Part shown: positions 9,268 through 19,075 of the stretch, one piece after another
Position numbering within the stretch: the first letter of the stretch is position 1
Layout: each line of letters opens with the position of its first letter
From: Methanothermobacter sp. CaT2
Lineage (GTDB): Archaea; Methanobacteriota; Methanobacteria; Methanobacteriales; Methanothermobacteraceae
Assembly: GCF_000828575.1 (NCBI RefSeq)
Contig: NZ_AP011952.1
Coordinates: forward strand, 1-64,000
Reading direction: 5' to 3'
Length of the DNA: 64,000 bases
The notes under the pieces: model-generated
The model's input: the letters and a program-made list of their open reading frames with translations, nothing else
Told to the model about the DNA's origin: nothing
Database searches by the model: none
Made by a program: the position numbers and the translations under genes

Positions 9268-9801
9268 ATGGTTCTAGCAGCTATTATCCGGGAAGAAATA
9301 CCCATCCCTGAGGATGTTAACGTCACCATCGATGGTGAAGTTAAGGTTAAGGGTCCGAAGGGTGAACTCTCCCGAAAATTTAACCACTCAGAGATATCAA
9401 TGGCCGTTGAAGAAGGGAAGGTGGTCCTTGAGGTTAAATTCCCAAAGAAAAAGGACAAGGCAATGATAGGGACAGTTAAAGCCCATATAAACAACATGAT
9501 AAGGGGTGTCACCGAGGGATTCACCTACCGTATGAAGATAGTGTACGCCCACTTTCCAATGAGTGTGAAGGTGGCAGGGGATAAGGTTTTAATAGAGAAC
9601 TTCCTCGGGGAACGCCACCCAAGGACCGCAAGGATCGTTGGAGATACAAAGGTCCAGGTAAAGGGTGACGAGGTTGAAGTAACAGGTATCAACAAGGAAC
9701 ACGTTGGACAGACAATGGCGAACCTTGAACAGGCCACCAAGATTAAGGGAAGGGACCCAAGGGTTTTCCAGGACGGCATATACCTTGTGAGCAAGGATTA
9801 G
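9268..9801 (+). CDS. rpl6: 50S ribosomal protein L6 (uL6)
   Basis: This 177-residue protein has the two repeated alpha/beta domains of uL6, which sits near the sarcin-ricin loop and factor-binding site. Signatures are [28 protein letters not shown] and the ending [13 protein letters not shown]. An AGGTGATAAC site precedes the ATG. Confidence 0.96.
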   Translation: MVLAAIIREEIPIPEDVNVTIDGEVKVKGPKGELSRKFNHSEISMAVEEGKVVLEVKFPKKKDKAMIGTVKAHINNMIRGVTEGFTYRMKIVYAHFPMSVKVAGDKVLIENFLGERHPRTARIVGDTKVQVKGDEVEVTGINKEHVGQTMANLEQATKIKGRDPRVFQDGIYLVSKD

Positions 9802-9814
9802 GGATGGTGATTCA

Positions 9815-10141
9815 ATGAGGAAAAAATTTAAAAGACAGGAATACGCCCGATACAAAAAACTGGGGGAGAAATGGAGGAGGCCCAGGGGTAAAACAAGTAA
9901 AATGAGAAGATATGAAAAGGGCAAACCTGCAATGCCTGCAATTGGCTACAGGAAGCCAAGGGACCAGAGGGGTCTCCACCCATCAGGATATGAGGACATC
10001 CTTGTTTCCAGCATGAGGGAACTTGAGGAACTGAATCCTGAAAAACAGGCTGCAAGGATAGCATCAAGTGTGGGTGCCAGGAAGAAGACACTCATGCTTG
10101 AAAAGGCAAGGGAACTTGGCATAAAAGTTCTGAATCCATAA
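9815..10141 (+). CDS. rpl32e: 50S ribosomal protein L32e (eL32)
   Basis: This basic 108-residue protein is archaeal eL32, without the N-terminal extension seen in some homologues. The core includes KLGEKWRRPRGKTSKMRR and MPAIGYRKPRDQRGLHPSGY, followed by a helical C-terminus. It is the last gene before an unusually long 108-base gap in the operon. Confidence 0.95.
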   Translation: MRKKFKRQEYARYKKLGEKWRRPRGKTSKMRRYEKGKPAMPAIGYRKPRDQRGLHPSGYEDILVSSMRELEELNPEKQAARIASSVGARKKTLMLEKARELGIKVLNP

Positions 10142-10145
10142 TATG

Positions 10146-10230
10146 GGGCTGGAAGGGGTCTTATTTTCCAGTCCAGGGAAAACATTTTAAGGGGATGCCC
10201 GATTTTTCGGGTCTATCAGCAAGTTGCTGA
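10146..10230 (+). other. Three successive hairpins between rpl32e and rpl19e
   Basis: The gap contains three inverted repeats in a row. The first pairs GGGCTGGAA (10146-10154) with TTCCAGTCC (10166-10174), with one G-U pair. The second is CCCGA/TCGGG around TTTT (10198-10211). The third is TCAGCAA-G-TTGCTGA (10216-10230). A strong AAGGAGGT site for L19e follows at 10235-10242. Most other spacers in the operon are 0-20 bases, so this structured leader may be an RNA control element, processing site or internal attenuator. The function is inferred. Confidence 0.5.
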
Positions 10231-10249
10231 ACACAAGGAGGTTTCTTGA

Positions 10250-10696
10250 ATGAATCTTACTACTCAGAAAAGATTAGCTGCAGACATACTGAAAGTAGGG
10301 GTTAACAGAATATGGATTGACCCTGAGAGGATCGACGAGGTCTCAAGGGCAATAACCAGGGACGGTGTAAAGCAGCTAATAAAGGACGGCGCAATAAAGG
10401 CTAAACCAAAAAAGGGCATAAGCAGCTACAGGTCAAAAAAGATAGCCCAGCAGAAAAAGAAGGGAAGAAGAAGAGGACCTGGAAGCATAAAAGGTGCTAA
10501 GGGCGCCAGAAAGCCAAGGAAAGAGGAATGGATGACAACGATAAGGGCTCTGAGGAAGGACCTCAGGGAGATGAGGGACAACCGTGAAATAAACAAGAGC
10601 ACCTATCGTAAACTCTACAAGATGGCAAAGGGCGGAGCCTTCAAGAGCAAATCTTACATGAAAACCTATGCCCGGGACCACGACATGCTCAGATAG
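10250..10696 (+). CDS. rpl19e: 50S ribosomal protein L19e (eL19)
   Basis: This 148-residue archaeal/eukaryotic protein forms an intersubunit bridge. It has the family start TTQKRLAADILKVGVNRIWI, the basic stretch around KKGRRRGPGSIKGAKGAR, and a long C-terminal helix. It has its own strong AAGGAGGT site after the structured spacer. Confidence 0.96.
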   Translation: MNLTTQKRLAADILKVGVNRIWIDPERIDEVSRAITRDGVKQLIKDGAIKAKPKKGISSYRSKKIAQQKKKGRRRGPGSIKGAKGARKPRKEEWMTTIRALRKDLREMRDNREINKSTYRKLYKMAKGGAFKSKSYMKTYARDHDMLR

Positions 10697-10707
10697 GAGG
10701 GATCTGA

Positions 10708-11286
10708 TTGGCACATGGACCAAGATACAAGATGGCATTTAGAAGACGAAGGGAAGGTAAAACTGATTACCGGGCCCGCTATAAGATGGTGGAAACAGGC
10801 AAATCAAGGCTTGTTGTCAGAATAACCACATATCATGTTATTGCACAGATAATCAATGTGGGAATGGATGGTGACGAAACACTGGTCTCAGCCCACTCAA
10901 AACAGCTCCAGAAAATGGGATGGCTTGGAGGTACAAGCAATACGGCGGCAGCATACCTGACAGGGTACCTCTGCGGTAAAAGGGCTCTGAAGGCAGGTAT
11001 AGATGAAGCGGTCCTTGATATAGGACTCAGACCTGCCATAAGGGGTTCAAAGGTATTCGCAGCACTTAAAGGGGCTGTTGACGCAGGGCTCAAAGTACCA
11101 CACGGGGAATCAGTACTTCCCGACGAATCAAGGATAAGGGGCGAACACATAAAGGAGTATGCAGAATCCCTTGACGAGGAAGAACGCAAAAAGAGGTTTT
11201 CAAGGTACCTTGAGAGGGGTCTTTCCCCTGAGGACCTGCCTGAACACTTTGAAGAAATAAAAAACAGGATAGATGAAGAGGTATGA
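10708..11286 (+). CDS. rpl18: 50S ribosomal protein L18 (uL18)
   Basis: uL18 binds 5S rRNA together with L5. The 192-residue protein is the long archaeal/eukaryotic form (L5e-like) starting [23 protein letters not shown] is the start, behind GGAGGGAT at 10697-10704. The C-terminal acidic helix is typical of archaea. The stop codon overlaps the first possible ATG of S5. Confidence 0.95.
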   Translation: MAHGPRYKMAFRRRREGKTDYRARYKMVETGKSRLVVRITTYHVIAQIINVGMDGDETLVSAHSKQLQKMGWLGGTSNTAAAYLTGYLCGKRALKAGIDEAVLDIGLRPAIRGSKVFAALKGAVDAGLKVPHGESVLPDESRIRGEHIKEYAESLDEEERKKRFSRYLERGLSPEDLPEHFEEIKNRIDEEV

Positions 11287-11288
11287 TT

Positions 11289-11933
11289 ATGAACTTCAAC
11301 ATGGAGGAATGGGAGCCAAGGACCAACCTTGGACGCCTTGTGAAGGAGGGTGTCATAACAAGTATCGATGAGATCTTTGAAGAGGGACACCCGATAATGG
11401 AACTTGAGATAATCGATGCACTGCTTCCTGACCTCGAGGAGGAGGTCATTGACGTTAACCTTGTCCAGAGGATGCACAAATCAGGAAGGAAGGTCAACTT
11501 CAGGGTCATAGTTGCAGTGGGCAACAAGGACGGATATGTTGGACTCGGACAGGGCAAGGCCAGAGAGGTTGGACCTGCAATCAGGAAGGCAGTTGACGAT
11601 GCAAAATTCAACCTTATAAAGGTCAGAAGAGGCTGCGGTGACTGGGGATGTGTCTGTGGAAGGGAACACACGGTACCATTCAAGGTCTCAGGTAAGAGTG
11701 GAAGTGTCCGCGTAACCCTCATACCAGCACCTGGTGGTGTTGGACTTGCAATAGGTGACGTTGGCAAGACCATAATGAGGCTTGCAGGTATAGATGATGT
11801 CTGGTCACATACACGTGGACAGACACAGACCACAGTCAACTTTGCCAGGGCAACCTTCGATGCCCTCAAACAGCTGAGCAAGGTAAAGGCAAGCGAAAAG
11901 GACCTTAAAAACCTGGGTGTTTGCAGTACCTGA
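11289..11933 (+). CDS. rps5: 30S ribosomal protein S5 (uS5)
   Basis: uS5 takes part in mRNA entry and decoding fidelity. The 214-residue product has the double-stranded RNA-binding-like domain ([20 protein letters not shown]) and the motif [17 protein letters not shown]. An ATG at 11283 overlaps the L18 stop, but GAGGT at 11278-11282 fits the ATG at 11289 better. A Cys cluster (GCGDWGCVC) at about residues 117-125 is common in archaeal S5. Confidence 0.95.
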   Translation: MNFNMEEWEPRTNLGRLVKEGVITSIDEIFEEGHPIMELEIIDALLPDLEEEVIDVNLVQRMHKSGRKVNFRVIVAVGNKDGYVGLGQGKAREVGPAIRKAVDDAKFNLIKVRRGCGDWGCVCGREHTVPFKVSGKSGSVRVTLIPAPGGVGLAIGDVGKTIMRLAGIDDVWSHTRGQTQTTVNFARATFDALKQLSKVKASEKDLKNLGVCST

Positions 11934-11945
11934 AGGTGATTCCAT

Positions 11946-12404
11946 ATGTTCGCAGTAGTAAGGGTAAGGGGATCAGCGGGTGTCCGAAGGGACATAGCTG
12001 ACACCATGGAGATGTTAAGACTCAACAGAATAAACCACGCAGTACTGGTTGAGGACACACCCAGCTACCTTGGCATGCTCCAGAAGGCCAAGGACTACAT
12101 AACATGGGGTGAAATTGACCAGGAAACCCTGACAGCCATGATAACCAAGAGGGCAAGAATCATCGGAGGGGAAAGGTTAACCGATGAATACATAAAGGAA
12201 AACACAGAGTATGATTCAGTGGAAGAATTTGCAGGGGCTGTATTCAGGGGTGAGGTTAAACTTGAGGATGCAGGAATAAAACCTGTGTTCAGGTTACACC
12301 CTCCAAGAAAGGGATATGAGGCCATAAAAAAGGCCTTCAATGAGGGTGGAAGCCTCGGATACCGTGGTGAGAAGATAAATGACCTCTTGAAGAGGATGAT
12401 CTAG
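11946..12404 (+). CDS. rpl30: 50S ribosomal protein L30 (uL30)
   Basis: At 152 residues this is the long archaeal/eukaryotic L30 (L7-like) rather than the 60-residue bacterial one. The N-terminal [20 protein letters not shown] is the conserved L30 core, and the C-terminal [20 protein letters not shown] is archaeal-specific. A GAAGGTGAT site precedes the ATG. Confidence 0.96.
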   Translation: MFAVVRVRGSAGVRRDIADTMEMLRLNRINHAVLVEDTPSYLGMLQKAKDYITWGEIDQETLTAMITKRARIIGGERLTDEYIKENTEYDSVEEFAGAVFRGEVKLEDAGIKPVFRLHPPRKGYEAIKKAFNEGGSLGYRGEKINDLLKRMI

Positions 12405-12419
12405 CGGAGGGAATTACTC

Positions 12420-12860
12420 ATGATCAGAAAAAGACGAAAGATCACAAGGATGAGGGGCTCACGCACCGTCGGTGGAGGATGCTCCAAGAAGAGAAGGGGA
12501 GCAGGTCACCGTGGCGGTAGAGGACAGGCCGGTGGACACAAACACCACTGGACATGGATCGTCAAGTACGACCCAAAACACTTCGGAAAGTACGGTTTCA
12601 AAAGGCCCCAGAAACTCATAAAGAGACTGGAAACAGTTAACCTTGCATACATCGACGAAAGGATTCCTGAACTCCTTGAGAAGGGAATCGCATCCGAAGA
12701 GGACGGAATGGTGGTGCTGGATGTAAGGGACCTTGGTTTCGAAAAGGTCCTTGGAAGCGGAAGGATCACACGACCCGTCCACATTAAGGCCCTCGAGTTC
12801 TCTGAGAGTGCAGTTGAGAAGATCACAGAGGCCGGAGGAAAGGCTGAACTGATAGAGTAA
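12420..12860 (+). CDS. rpl15: 50S ribosomal protein L15 (uL15)
   Basis: This 146-residue protein has the Gly/Arg-rich N-terminus of uL15 (RKITRMRGSRTVGGGCSKKR), which threads into 23S rRNA, followed by a globular L18e-like domain ending KALEFSESAVEKITEAGGKA. It directly precedes secY, an arrangement shared by bacteria and archaea. Confidence 0.96.
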   Translation: MIRKRRKITRMRGSRTVGGGCSKKRRGAGHRGGRGQAGGHKHHWTWIVKYDPKHFGKYGFKRPQKLIKRLETVNLAYIDERIPELLEKGIASEEDGMVVLDVRDLGFEKVLGSGRITRPVHIKALEFSESAVEKITEAGGKAELIE

Positions 12861-12886
12861 ACCAGCATTGACAAGGAGTGGAGCAG

Positions 12887-14257
12887 TTGAAGGAAAAATT
12901 TGAGCCCATATTCTCAGTCCTGCCACAGGTTAAATCACCTGGCTACAGAGTACCATTCAGGGAGAAACTCAAATGGACAGGCATAATCCTTGTCCTCTAT
13001 TTCTTCCTGGCCCAGATACCACTCTACGGTTTAAGCCCTAGGGCTGTGGACCAGTTCGCCCAGCTGAGGGCTGTTCTTGCAGGAAACTTCGGTTCAATAC
13101 TCACACTGGGTATAGGACCCATTGTGTCAGCATCAATCATACTCCAGCTTCTGGTTGGAGGTAAGATACTGAAACTGGACCTCTCGAAGCATGAGGATAA
13201 GGCCTTTTTCCAGGGACTGCAGAAACTCCTTGCCATCGTATTCACCTTCTTTGAGGCACTGATATTTGTACTATTTGTACTGACAGGGTCACTGGCACCA
13301 TCAGCCCCCCAGTTTGTCTGGATACTCATACTGCAGCTCACAATTGGAGGAATACTCATAATATTCCTCGATGAGGTTGTATCCAAATGGGGCTTTGGTA
13401 GCGGTGTTGGACTTTTCATTGCAGCAGGCGTATCCCAGGAGATAATTGTGGGTGCCTTCAACCCCCTCTCTGCACCCACGCAGCCAGGGGTACCCGCCGG
13501 TAGAATAACAGGTTTCCTCTACCTCCTCTTCACAGGGCAGAGTCCTGATTTCCAGTACTACGTCCTGCCTGTACTGGCCCTCATTGGAGTTTTCCTCGTC
13601 GTTGTCTATGCCGAGAGTATGAGGGTGGAGATACCCATATCCATGGGAGGGGGTAAGAGGCTCTCAAGGGGCGCTGTCGGAAAGTATCCCCTGCGTTTCA
13701 TATACGCCAGTAACATGCCGGTTATACTGACAAGCGCACTCCTCCTGAATGTTCAGTTAATGGCGAACGTATTCCAGAAACTTGGCTACCCCATACTTGG
13801 TACTGTAAGCAATGGGCAGGCGGTTGATGGGCTCGCATATCTTCTCACGGCTCCACGCTCAATCGACGCCATCATACTGGACCCATTCAAGGTACTGTTC
13901 TATGCGGTTGTATTCATAGGGCTCTGTATCCTCTTTGCCTGGCTCTGGGTTGAGATAAGTAACATAGGTCCAAAGCATGTTGCAAAACAGCTTTACCAGA
14001 TGGGTATGCAGATTCCTGGTTTCAGGAGCAGCAGGGGGCAGTTCGAGAAGATACTGAAACGCTACATACCCACGATAACGATCCTGGGAGGGGCATTTGT
14101 CGGGCTCCTCGCATTCGTGGCTGACCTGACGGGTTCTCTTGGAGGAGGTACCGGTGTCCTTCTAACGGTGGGTATAGTTTACAGGCTCTATGAGGAGATT
14201 GCCCAGGAGCAGCTGATGGATATGCACCCCATACTCAGAAGCTTCCTGGGTGATTAG
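12887..14257 (+). CDS. secY: Preprotein translocase subunit SecY
   Basis: SecY forms the protein-conducting channel in the membrane. I choose TTG 12887 because AAGGAG (12873-12878) is correctly spaced for it; the in-frame GTG at 12878 touches that site. The 456-residue product has ten hydrophobic segments, the plug region after TM1 (LYGLSPRAVDQ), the cytosolic loop with SMGGGKRLSRGAVGKYPLRF, and the C-terminal RYIPTITILGGAFVGLLA. Coupling to the ribosomal operon is conserved. Confidence 0.95.
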   Translation: MKEKFEPIFSVLPQVKSPGYRVPFREKLKWTGIILVLYFFLAQIPLYGLSPRAVDQFAQLRAVLAGNFGSILTLGIGPIVSASIILQLLVGGKILKLDLSKHEDKAFFQGLQKLLAIVFTFFEALIFVLFVLTGSLAPSAPQFVWILILQLTIGGILIIFLDEVVSKWGFGSGVGLFIAAGVSQEIIVGAFNPLSAPTQPGVPAGRITGFLYLLFTGQSPDFQYYVLPVLALIGVFLVVVYAESMRVEIPISMGGGKRLSRGAVGKYPLRFIYASNMPVILTSALLLNVQLMANVFQKLGYPILGTVSNGQAVDGLAYLLTAPRSIDAIILDPFKVLFYAVVFIGLCILFAWLWVEISNIGPKHVAKQLYQMGMQIPGFRSSRGQFEKILKRYIPTITILGGAFVGLLAFVADLTGSLGGGTGVLLTVGIVYRLYEEIAQEQLMDMHPILRSFLGD

Positions 14258-14287
14258 GATAATCTTTTAATCCATGGGAGTGGTACA

Positions 14288-14845
14288 ATGAAGGTTGTTG
14301 TAGTTGCAGGTATACCCGGTTCAGGAAGCACGACGGTCCTTGAGAACACCCTCAGGGATCTTGACTACCTCAATGTGAATTACGGGGATGTGATGCTTGA
14401 AATAGCCCGTGAAAGGGGCCTTGTTGAAAACAGGGACCAGATGAGAACCCTTGAACCGGGTGTTCAGAAGGAGATACAGAGGGCGGCTGCGAAAAGTATA
14501 AGAGAAAGGTCACGGGAAAATAATATAATCGTCGACACACACTGCACCATAAAGACGCCTGCTGGTTTTCTGCCAGGTCTTCCAGTATGGGTTCTTGAGG
14601 AACTGGAACCTGACATGTTTGTGCTTGTGGAGGCTGATCCAGAGGAGATCTTCACAAGAAGAATTAGTGATACTTCCAGGAACAGGGATATGGAATCCCT
14701 TCAGGAGATCGACCTCCATCAGCAGATGAACAGGGCAGCTGCAATGGCCTATGCCACACTCACAGGCGCAACGGTTAAGATTGTTAAAAACCACAACAAC
14801 CAGCTTGAGTCTGCAGTCAGTGAGATGAAGAACATTCTGGAGTAA
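14288..14845 (+). CDS. adkA: Archaeal adenylate kinase
   Basis: AdkA converts AMP and ATP into two ADP. The 185-residue protein belongs to the archaeal type, distinct from bacterial Adk. The P-loop GIPGSGST lies at residues 8-15, and the segment IVDTHCTIKTPAGFLPGLP at about 81-99 is typical. It lies 30 bases after secY, a position shared with many prokaryotes. Confidence 0.93.
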   Translation: MKVVVVAGIPGSGSTTVLENTLRDLDYLNVNYGDVMLEIARERGLVENRDQMRTLEPGVQKEIQRAAAKSIRERSRENNIIVDTHCTIKTPAGFLPGLPVWVLEELEPDMFVLVEADPEEIFTRRISDTSRNRDMESLQEIDLHQQMNRAAAMAYATLTGATVKIVKNHNNQLESAVSEMKNILE

Positions 14846-14863
14846 GATAAAGAGGAAACAAAA

Positions 14864-15430
14864 ATGGTGCTTGAAGTCGTATACGGGGCGCTGAACGCTG
14901 TATTCGGCCCATTCATTGCAATGGACCCGAATCCACAGAACCCCATCCTCACGGTCTTCCTGATATCAGCAATAGTGGCCTTTATCATAACACTGGCAAA
15001 CAAGTTGCTTGTGGACCAGGAAAGGCTCGAAGAACTTAAAGCTGAAATGCAGGAATTCCAGCAGGAGATGATGGAGGCAAGAAAGAAGAATGACATGCAG
15101 GCGCTGGAGGAGATCCAGAAAAAACAGATGGAGTTCATGGACAAACAGCGCGAAATGATGACCATGTCATTCAAGCCAATGATAGTCACTTTCGTGCCAA
15201 TAATCCTTGTCTTCTACTGGATGGGACAGGAACCACACATAGTCAAGACACTGGTGATACTGCCCCAGGTTGCATACTATGTACTCCTTGTCCCGCTGTG
15301 GCACATGTTCTATGGCATGCCCCCAAACGCCCCATCCTATGCCATAGGATGGCTTGGCTGGTACATCTTATGCTCCTTTGCCATGTCCCAGATATTCAGA
15401 AAGTTCATGGGACTTAAAGGTGGAATGTAA
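14864..15430 (+). CDS. DUF106 / Ylp1 membrane insertase-like protein (YidC/EMC3 superfamily)
   Basis: This 188-residue membrane protein matches archaeal DUF106. By family knowledge these belong to the Oxa1 superfamily with bacterial YidC and eukaryotic EMC3, TMCO1 and Get1. Three hydrophobic segments are visible (about 28-46, 100-120 and 126-146), with a charged coiled-coil-like cytosolic stretch at about 50-95 (QERLEELKAEMQEFQQEM). Its place three genes after L15 and next to secY/adk supports a role in co-translational membrane insertion, which is inferred. Confidence 0.85.
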   Translation: MVLEVVYGALNAVFGPFIAMDPNPQNPILTVFLISAIVAFIITLANKLLVDQERLEELKAEMQEFQQEMMEARKKNDMQALEEIQKKQMEFMDKQREMMTMSFKPMIVTFVPIILVFYWMGQEPHIVKTLVILPQVAYYVLLVPLWHMFYGMPPNAPSYAIGWLGWYILCSFAMSQIFRKFMGLKGGM

Positions 15431-15448
15431 CGTTATGGAGAGATTGAA

Positions 15449-15715
15449 ATGCCAGAGTTAAGATACAGATCCAGATCATATAAGAGAATCTTCAAGAGAA
15501 CTCCTGGAGGAAGGACGGTTATACATTACCGCAGAAAGAAACCATCAAAGCATGTATGTGCTGGCTGCGGAAAGCCACTCCATGGTGTTCCAAGAGGAAG
15601 ACCCTATGAGATAAGAAAACTCTCAAAGTCCAAGAAGAGACCCAACAGACCATACGGTGGTTACTACTGTTCAAGCTGCGCACGCAAAGTCTTTAAGAAA
15701 GAGGCAAGGTCATAA
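15449..15715 (+). CDS. rpl34e: 50S ribosomal protein L34e (eL34)
   Basis: This is an archaeal/eukaryotic protein of 88 residues. A zinc ribbon is formed by CAGC at about residues 37-40 and CSSC at about 73-76. The N-terminus [19 protein letters not shown] is diagnostic. Its TAA overlaps the ATG of the next gene by one base, indicating tight coupling. Confidence 0.95.
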   Translation: MPELRYRSRSYKRIFKRTPGGRTVIHYRRKKPSKHVCAGCGKPLHGVPRGRPYEIRKLSKSKKRPNRPYGGYYCSSCARKVFKKEARS

Positions 15716-16233
15716 TGATCATAACCATCGGTGGTCTGGCCGGTACTGGCACAACAACTGTTGCCAGGATTCTGTCTGAGAGGACAGGGATACCCTGTGT
15801 ATCTGCAGGTGATGTGTTCAGGCAGATGGCTGCTGAGAGGAAACTTGACATACTGGAGTTCAGCAAACTTGCAGAGGAGAATCCAGAGATAGACATGGAG
15901 ATCGACAGGAGACAGGCCAGGCTTGCAGATGAACATGAGGACCTCATACTTGAGGGAAGGCTCTCTGCACACTTTGCAAGGGCGGATCTGAAGGTCCTGC
16001 TGATGGCACCCTTTGATGTGAGGGCTCAGCGAATAAGTGTCCGGGAATCCAAGGACCTGGAGACGGTCAGGGATGAGATCCGGATACGTGAGGCCAGTGA
16101 AGCCCAGAGGTACAGGGAGATTCACGGTATAGATGTGGATGACCTTGAGGTATATGACATTGTGATAAACACCAGCCATTTTGACGCTGAAGGCGTGGCT
16201 GAAATCATACTAAAAGTTACCGAGGTGATTTAA
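15715..16233 (+). CDS. cmk: Cytidylate kinase (archaeal type)
   Basis: Cmk phosphorylates CMP/dCMP for pyrimidine salvage. The 172-residue protein is the compact archaeal form. The P-loop GLAGTGTT lies at residues 5-12, and [20 protein letters not shown] forms the lid/arginine region. It overlaps L34e and L14e by one base on each side (TAATG junctions), so the three are probably translated together. Confidence 0.93.
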   Translation: MIITIGGLAGTGTTTVARILSERTGIPCVSAGDVFRQMAAERKLDILEFSKLAEENPEIDMEIDRRQARLADEHEDLILEGRLSAHFARADLKVLLMAPFDVRAQRISVRESKDLETVRDEIRIREASEAQRYREIHGIDVDDLEVYDIVINTSHFDAEGVAEIILKVTEVI

Positions 16234-16460
16234 TGGCAGCAATAGAAGTTGGAAGAGTATGTGTGAAAACCGCAGGTAGAGAAGCCGGTGAAAAATGCGT
16301 GATACTTGATATCATCGACAAAAACTTCGTTGAGGTTGTTGGTGTCAATGTTAAGAACAGGAGGTGCAACATAGGACACCTTGAACCAACAGAGAAGAAG
16401 ATAGAGATCAAATCCGATGATATCGAGGAAATAAAGAAGGAACTTGAAGCCCTTGAATAA
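16233..16460 (+). CDS. rpl14e: 50S ribosomal protein L14e (eL14)
   Basis: This 75-residue archaeal eL14 is a KOW-like domain protein ([20 protein letters not shown]) ending in an acidic helix. The start ATG overlaps the stop of cytidylate kinase. A cmk, L14e, cbf5 order is common in euryarchaea. Confidence 0.93.
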   Translation: MAAIEVGRVCVKTAGREAGEKCVILDIIDKNFVEVVGVNVKNRRCNIGHLEPTEKKIEIKSDDIEEIKKELEALE

Positions 16461-16490
16461 ACCCACCTCTTATTTTTGCAGGTATCCCTC

Positions 16491-17459
16491 ATGGCAGAAT
16501 TCATGGAGTTAAAGGAGTCACGCACGGACCCTTCATATGGGTGTCCTCCTCACGAGAGGGACATTGAGACCCACATATCCCACGGCGTTGTTAACCTTGA
16601 TAAACCCTCAGGTCCCACCTCCCACCAGGTGGATGCTTGGGTTCGGGACATGCTACACGCAGAGAAGGTGGGGCATGGGGGCACACTGGACCCGAAGGTC
16701 ACAGGTGTTCTGCCCCTGGGTATAAACAGGGCAACAAGGGTCATGCAGCTTCTCCTTGAGGCCCCCAAGGAATACGTATGCCTCATGAGGGTTCACAGGG
16801 AGGTGGATGAGGACAGGATAAGGGAGGTGCTAGGGGAATTCCAGGGAAAGATCTTCCAGATACCTCCCCTCAAGTCAGCTGTTAAAAGGGAGCTCCGTGT
16901 AAGGACAATCTACGATGTGAGTATACTGGAAATTGATGGTAAGGATGTTCTCTTCAGGATAGCCTGTGAGGCAGGGACCTACGTGAGGAAGTACTGCCAT
17001 GATGTGGGCGAGGCCCTTGGTACAGGGGCCCACATGGCTGAACTCAGACGAACACGTGTGGGACCCTTCACAGAGGAGGGCCTGGTAACACTCCACGACC
17101 TCAAGGACGCCTACCAGTTCTGGGTTGAGGATGGGGATGAGGGATTCCTGCGTGAATGCATCCTCCCCATGGAGTTTGCAGTATCCCATCTCCCCCGTGC
17201 CGTCATCCTTGACTCTGCAGTTGATGCAGTATGCCATGGCGCTGACCTTGCACGTGGAGGTATAGCTGGCCTGGATGATAACATAAGGAAGGGCGACACG
17301 GTTGCGGTGATGACCCTCAAGGGGGAACTTGTGGCCGTTGGTGAGGCGCTGATGCCGTCCCTTGATATTGTGGCCGCAGACAGCGGCCTTGTGATTGAGA
17401 CAGAGAAGGTCTTCATGAGGCCCGGGACCTACCCCCGGATGTGGCGCCGGTCCCCATAG
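16491..17459 (+). CDS. truB: tRNA/rRNA pseudouridine synthase Cbf5 (H/ACA RNP catalytic subunit)
   Basis: Cbf5 is the dyskerin homologue that makes pseudouridine guided by H/ACA RNAs and also at tRNA position 55. ATG 16491 is used because AGGT at 16480-16483 precedes it; an upstream in-frame TTG (16476) overlaps no such site. The 322-residue protein has the catalytic motif GHGGTLDPKVTGVLPLGI near residues 61-78, with the catalytic Asp in GTLDP, and a C-terminal PUA domain from about residue 240. It ends the large operon. Confidence 0.95.
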   Translation: MAEFMELKESRTDPSYGCPPHERDIETHISHGVVNLDKPSGPTSHQVDAWVRDMLHAEKVGHGGTLDPKVTGVLPLGINRATRVMQLLLEAPKEYVCLMRVHREVDEDRIREVLGEFQGKIFQIPPLKSAVKRELRVRTIYDVSILEIDGKDVLFRIACEAGTYVRKYCHDVGEALGTGAHMAELRRTRVGPFTEEGLVTLHDLKDAYQFWVEDGDEGFLRECILPMEFAVSHLPRAVILDSAVDAVCHGADLARGGIAGLDDNIRKGDTVAVMTLKGELVAVGEALMPSLDIVAADSGLVIETEKVFMRPGTYPRMWRRSP

Positions 17460-17463
17460 CAAT

Positions 17464-17472
17464 ACTTAAATA
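17464..17472 (+). promoter_or_regulatory. TATA box for tRNA-Ser
   Basis: ACTTAAATA lies about 40 bases before the mature tRNA 5' end. At usual spacing the primary transcript would begin near 17493-17497 and need RNase P trimming. A second candidate, ACTTAAAAT (17488-17496), is too close to the gene. Confidence 0.45.
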
Positions 17473-17508
17473 GGCTTCAGTCCATACACTTAAAATGATA
17501 CATCATAT

Positions 17509-17593
<85 letters not shown>

Positions 17594-17682
17594 TCGGTTA
17601 AAGCAACAATGTTGCACCTACGACTGTTATCTGGAATTCGCAACCCCCGTCCCGCGAATTCACTCTTACTGGAGGTTAATGA

Positions 17683-18132
17683 ATGGAAGAAGAATTCAAA
17701 CATATGGTTCGTATTGCCAGAAAGGACATTGATGGTAATAAGACCATGGAAAATGCCCTTACAAGTATAAAGGGCGTTGGAAAGGCTCTTTCAAGGGCAA
17801 TAATCATGTCAGCAGGATACGATCTTAACCAGAGGATAGGTTACCTTTCAGATGATGAAATAGAAAGGCTTGAAGAGGCCATAAAGAACCCTGCAAAGTA
17901 CAACATCCCATCATGGATGATCAACAGGCGTAACGATTACGAGACAGGCGAGGACAAGCACCTCATAGAGTCAGACCTTGACATGTGCCTCAGAGAGGAC
18001 CTCAACCGCATGAGGAAAACAAGAAGTTACAAGGGAAGAAGACACGAACTTGGACTACCTGTCAGGGGACAGAGGACAAAGTCCACATTCAGGAAGGGCT
18101 CCTCAGTTGGTGTGAGAAGGAGGAAAAGGTAG
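17683..18132 (+). CDS. rps13: 30S ribosomal protein S13 (uS13)
   Basis: uS13 sits in the 30S head and contacts the P-site tRNA and the large subunit. The 149-residue archaeal form shows [17 protein letters not shown] (helix-two-turns-helix) and the C-terminal [27 protein letters not shown] site at 17671-17676 precedes the ATG. It begins the second ribosomal cluster, and tRNA-Ser may share the transcript. Confidence 0.96.
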   Translation: MEEEFKHMVRIARKDIDGNKTMENALTSIKGVGKALSRAIIMSAGYDLNQRIGYLSDDEIERLEEAIKNPAKYNIPSWMINRRNDYETGEDKHLIESDLDMCLREDLNRMRKTRSYKGRRHELGLPVRGQRTKSTFRKGSSVGVRRRKR

Positions 18133-18148
18133 ATAAGGAGAGGTTAAA

Positions 18149-18664
18149 ATGGGACACCCACGTAAGGCAAGAAAAAAATATGATACTCCACCTCACCCAT
18201 GGAACGCTGAAAGAATAAAGGAAGAAAACAGGCTTGTGGCAAAGTACGGCCTCAAGAACAAGAAGGAAGTCTGGAAAGCAGAAACAATGGTGAGGAGATA
18301 CAGGAGGGATGCAAGGTACCTCCTTGGTATATCCGGTGAACACACAAAGAAGGAGAGGGAACAGCTCCTGGGACACCTTGTGAGGACAGGAATACTCAAT
18401 GAGGGCGCAAACCTTGAGGACGTCCTTGACCTCACAGTGGAAGACGTGCTCAGGAGGAGACTCCAGACACTGGTTCACAAGAGGGGACTCGCAAGGACGG
18501 TGAACGAGGCCAGACAGATGGTTGTTCACGGCCACATAGCCCTCGACGGCAGGAAAATCGACGCCCCGGGATACATAGTTAAAAGGGGAGAAGAGGACAA
18601 AATAGGATTCTACCCATCATCCCCAATGAAAAAACAGATCGAAGCAGCCCAGGACGCTGAATAA
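18149..18664 (+). CDS. rps4: 30S ribosomal protein S4 (uS4)
   Basis: This 171-residue protein is archaeal uS4, a primary assembly protein. The S4 RNA-binding domain at about residues 103-155 reads [20 protein letters not shown] then [13 protein letters not shown]. The N-terminal basic part ([20 protein letters not shown]) is the archaeal S4/eukaryotic S9 type. Confidence 0.96.
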   Translation: MGHPRKARKKYDTPPHPWNAERIKEENRLVAKYGLKNKKEVWKAETMVRRYRRDARYLLGISGEHTKKEREQLLGHLVRTGILNEGANLEDVLDLTVEDVLRRRLQTLVHKRGLARTVNEARQMVVHGHIALDGRKIDAPGYIVKRGEEDKIGFYPSSPMKKQIEAAQDAE

Positions 18665-18681
18665 ATTCAGGGAGAGATAAA

Positions 18682-19074
18682 ATGGCTGAAAAGGAAAAAT
18701 GGGGAATCGCAAATATTTACTCATCATTCAACAACACAATAATCACCATTACAGACATAACCGGTGCAGAGACCATCACACAGTGGTCCGGTGGTAAGGT
18801 TGTGAGGGCTGACCGTCAGGAGTCATCACCCTTCGCTGCCATGGAGGCTGCAACAAGGGCTGCTGATGATGCAAAGGAGAAGGGCATCGTCGGCCTGCAC
18901 ATCAAGGTGAGGGCTCCAGGTGGAAACGGCCCAAGAACACCGGGACCAGGTGCACAGGCAGCCATAAGGGCCCTTGCAAGGGCAGGAATGAAGATAGGCA
19001 AAATTGAGGATGTAACTCCCATACCTCATGATGGCACAGGAAGACCTGGAGGTAAGAGGGGAAGAAGGGTCTAA
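18682..19074 (+). CDS. rps11: 30S ribosomal protein S11 (uS11)
   Basis: uS11 lies on the 30S platform near the mRNA exit. The 130-residue protein has [20 protein letters not shown] and the ending [11 protein letters not shown], both diagnostic. It leads into rpoD after one base, the same S13-S4-S11-RNA polymerase order as in bacteria. Confidence 0.97.
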   Translation: MAEKEKWGIANIYSSFNNTIITITDITGAETITQWSGGKVVRADRQESSPFAAMEAATRAADDAKEKGIVGLHIKVRAPGGNGPRTPGPGAQAAIRALARAGMKIGKIEDVTPIPHDGTGRPGGKRGRRV

Positions 19075-19075
19075 A

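Noticed and set aside
11090-12058. 322-codon minus-strand open frame
   Set aside because: It is antisense to L18, S5 and the start of L30. All three plus-strand genes are certain, and the frame has no recognisable domain.
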